Below, in pieces: positions 62,143 through 64,000 of a stretch of 64,000 nt of DNA; the first letter of the stretch is position 1, and each line of letters opens with the position of its first letter. This stretch comes from Saccharothrix syringae. Lineage in GTDB: Bacteria > Actinomycetota > Actinomycetes > Mycobacteriales > Pseudonocardiaceae. The notes beneath the pieces are model-generated. The model was not told the DNA's origin, ran no database searches, and saw nothing but the letters and a program-made list of their open reading frames with translations. Location: contig NZ_CP034550.1 in the NCBI RefSeq assembly GCF_009498035.1, forward strand, positions 6,138,001-6,202,000. The letters run 5' to 3'. Made by a program: the position numbers and the translations under genes.

Positions 62143-64000
62143 CTACCGGCCGGGGTCGTCGCGCTGGTCGGGCATGGAGGGCTGTGGTGCGTCGTCCCGG
62201 GTGGTCGCGGCGCAGTCGTCGACAGGCTCGGCGGCCAGGTCGAAAGCCACCGCGTGCTCGTGATGGCCTGTCAGGTTCAGGTCTCGGCGTAGTTGCGCCG
62301 CGGCGCGCTGGTAGCGCGCCTCGTACAGCTCGGGGTCTTGTTCGGCGCATTCCCGCCATAGCGTCACTGCTTCGTGTTGTGCACGAAGCGCACCGTCGAG
62401 GTCTCCCATCTCGCTCAAGATGACGCCGAGGCTGTACAGCGAGTGGGCCCGGTCGGGGCGGTGGCGGTCGGACTCGGCCTCGACCTCGGCCTCGGCCTCG
62501 GCCAACTCACGGTAGATGGCCACGGTCTGCTCGATGGCGGTCAGCGCCTCCCGCGCCCGCCCCACGTCCCGCAAGCAGATGCCGAGGTTGTACAGCGAAT
62601 CGGCCAGGTCGGGGCGGTGGCGGTCGGACTCGGCCTCGACCAACTCACGGTAGATGGCCACGGCCTGCTCGACAGCGGTCAGCGCCTCCCGCGCCCGCCC
62701 CACCTCGCCCAGAATGGCGCCGAGGTTGTGCAGGGAGCTGGCCAGGTCGGCGCGGTGGCGTTCGGGCTCGGCCTCGGCCTCGGCCAGCACACGTCGGATG
62801 GCCACGGCCTGCTCGACAGCGGTCAGCGCCTCCCGCGCCCGCCCCACCTCGCCCAAGATGGCGCCGAGGTTGTGCAGGGACCTGGCCAGGTCGGCGCGGT
62901 GGCGATCAGGGTCGGCCTCGGCCAGCACACGGCAGTGATCCACGGCCTGCTCGGCGACGATCACTCCCTCCCGCGCCCGGCCCACCTCCACCAAGCAGGA
63001 CCCGAGGATGTGCAGAGACCTGGCCAGGTCGGCGCGGTGGCGATCAGGGTCGGCCTCGGCCTCGGCCAGCACACGTCGGATGGCCACGGCCTGCTCGGCG
63101 GCGGCCAGCGCCTCCCGCGCCCGGCCCACCTCCACCAAGCAGGACCCGAGGTTGTGCAGTGACACGGCCAGGTCGGCGCGGTGGCGATCAGGGTCGGCCT
63201 CGGCCAGCACACGGTAGTGATCCACGGCCTGCTCGGCGGCGGCCAGCGCCTCCCGCGCCCGGCCCACCTCCACCAAGCAGGACCCGAGGTTGTGCAGTGA
63301 CACGGCCAGGTCGGCGCGGTGGCGATCAGGGTCGGCCTCGGCCAGCACACGGTAGTGATCCACGGCCTGCTCGGCGGCGGCCAGCGCCTCCCGCGCCCGG
63401 CCCACCTCCACCAAGCAGGACCCGAGGTTGTGCAGCGATCGGGCCAGGTCGGCGCGGTGGCGATCAGGGTCGGCCTCGGCCAGCACACGGCAGTGATCCA
63501 CGGCCTGCTCGGCGACGGCCAGCGCCTCCCGCGCCCGCCCCACCTCCACCAAGCAGGACCCGAGGTTGTGCAGCGATCGGGCCAGGTCGAGGCGGTGGCG
63601 GTCGGGCTCGGCCTCGGCCAGCACACGGTAGTGCTCGACGCGGAGACGGGCTTGGGCCAGGGACAGGTACGGCAGCTCTGGGATGTCGTCCAGTGTGATG
63701 AGGCGCGTGCGCAGGTCGCTGTCGGTGCCGTAGGTGTCGATCAGGGCGGCGAGGGCGTGGTCGAGGGTGCGGCCGGTGACGCCGGTGGCCAGGACGGCGG
63801 CCAGCGCGTCGGGCAGAAGGTGTGGTTGGCGGGTGAGCAGGGCGGTGAGGTGGTCGAGCGCGTCGGGGAAGCTGCTGTGGGCGCGGGCCAGCACCGGCGC
63901 CACGGCCGGGACGTCGTCGTCGCGGAGCAGGCTCGGGGTCCGGGTGAGGGTGTCGAGCACCAGTCGTTCGCCGACCAGGTGGGGCCGCAGGTCCAGACGG
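62143..64000 (-). CDS. TPR-array protein, 5' end outside the window
   Basis: At least 619 residues are visible; the frame is open to the right edge, so the N-terminus is missing. An upstream helical domain ('VPAVAPVLARAHSSFPDALD') is followed by about nine TPRs of roughly 40-43 residues ('LHNLGSCLVEVGRAREALAA', 'AEQAVDHYRVLAEADPDRHR'), then a non-repetitive tail. The architecture suits the C-terminus of a larger STAND or CHAT-type protein, where TPRs bind the trigger or partner; the missing part decides this. Adjacent repeats are almost identical at DNA level. Confidence 0.8.
   Translation of the reverse strand, partial: RLDLRPHLVGERLVLDTLTRTPSLLRDDDVPAVAPVLARAHSSFPDALDHLTALLTRQPHLLPDALAAVLATGVTGRTLDHALAALIDTYGTDSDLRTRLITLDDIPELPYLSLAQARLRVEHYRVLAEAEPDRHRLDLARSLHNLGSCLVEVGRAREALAVAEQAVDHCRVLAEADPDRHRADLARSLHNLGSCLVEVGRAREALAAAEQAVDHYRVLAEADPDRHRADLAVSLHNLGSCLVEVGRAREALAAAEQAVDHYRVLAEADPDRHRADLAVSLHNLGSCLVEVGRAREALAAAEQAVAIRRVLAEAEADPDRHRADLARSLHILGSCLVEVGRAREGVIVAEQAVDHCRVLAEADPDRHRADLARSLHNLGAILGEVGRAREALTAVEQAVAIRRVLAEAEAEPERHRADLASSLHNLGAILGEVGRAREALTAVEQAVAIYRELVEAESDRHRPDLADSLYNLGICLRDVGRAREALTAIEQTVAIYRELAEAEAEVEAESDRHRPDRAHSLYSLGVILSEMGDLDGALRAQHEAVTLWRECAEQDPELYEARYQRAAAQLRRDLNLTGHHEHAVAFDLAAEPVDDCAATTRDDAPQPSMPDQRDDPGR
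62490..63640 (-). repeat. About 120-bp tandem repeats of the TPR array
   Basis: Eight to nine units of 120-129 bp. Between about 63105 and 63415 two successive 120-bp units are identical over almost their whole length. Length variants come from extra GCCTCG codon pairs (Ala-Glu). Confidence 0.9.

Noticed and set aside
61848..62423. 191-aa plus-strand ORF
   Set aside because: Overlaps the short minus-strand gene and the TPR gene tail on the opposite strand; composition in part plausible but unsupported by motif or start signal.

Overview
The window is high-G+C actinomycete DNA. Several things point to the order Pseudonocardiales (Saccharothrix/Actinosynnema/Amycolatopsis-like). These are the GTG/ATG starts, the strings of genes overlapping by 4 bp (GTGA/ATGA), several XRE regulators with DUF5753 or TPR tails, the 77-aa zinc-finger protein at 16.4 kb and a split dnaE2. 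This is a family-level inference from gene style; no rRNA or tRNA gene was seen. The region is accessory: IS remnants, duplicated blocks and broken genes alternate with compact regulatory operons.

Layout. 0-3 kb: a minus-strand chain of coupled genes (113-aa protein, TPR-like protein, XRE-DUF5753 regulator, XRE protein with an apparent frameshift). 3-8 kb: an unknown 401-aa protein, a CPBP-like membrane protein with a repeat-rich leader, and a Methyltransf_19 protein. 8-14 kb: a five-gene coupled operon (TauD/TfdA dioxygenase, two small proteins, TPR protein, XRE-DUF5753 regulator) facing a NUDIX hydrolase and an XRE-TPR regulator, with an 8+8 bp palindrome between them. A duplicated 140-bp segment brackets much of this block. 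14-17.6 kb: a STAND/TPR protein, a zinc-finger protein and a decayed IS5-family element. 17.6-23.6 kb: an XRE-TPR regulator followed by broken genes (two paralogous NAD-dependent epimerases, a HEAT-repeat gene, an IS630-type fragment and regulator tails). 23.8-25.2 kb: small genes, including a MerR/excisionase-like DNA-binding protein.

25.7-32.9 kb: a DUF6236-like gene, then four coupled genes of a Tn554/RIT-like recombinase module. 33-44 kb: a secreted HNH nuclease, a secreted SH3 protein, an IS110 fragment, two paralogous membrane-anchored pentapeptide-type proteins, an NYN-domain protein, a kinase-tail pseudogene and an IS5-family element. 45-47.9 kb: an NB-ARC/TPR protein with near-identical 126-bp repeats and a small protein.

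48.3-61 kb is the most striking part. dnaE2 (error-prone polymerase of the SOS mutasome) is cut in two by a 9.3-kb element bounded by the direct repeat CAGTCG. Joining the two halves at that repeat restores the dnaE2 frame exactly. The element carries three overlapping Tn554-type recombination genes (about 397, 862 and 219 aa), an IS481 remnant, and a cargo operon: a 1014-aa helical/TPR-like protein with a C-terminal HExxH metallopeptidase site, a CxxC protein, a three-helix membrane protein and a frameshifted fourth gene. A LexA-box-like site lies 60 bp upstream of dnaE2. The recombinase genes lie immediately downstream of the truncated dnaE2 on the same strand, so DNA damage could in principle drive excision and re-form the polymerase gene (inference). 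61-64 kb: two small genes and a TPR-array protein running off the right edge.

At least ten genes need a 1-2 nt shift to read through, several at G/C runs. Some of these may be sequencing errors rather than biology; each is flagged.
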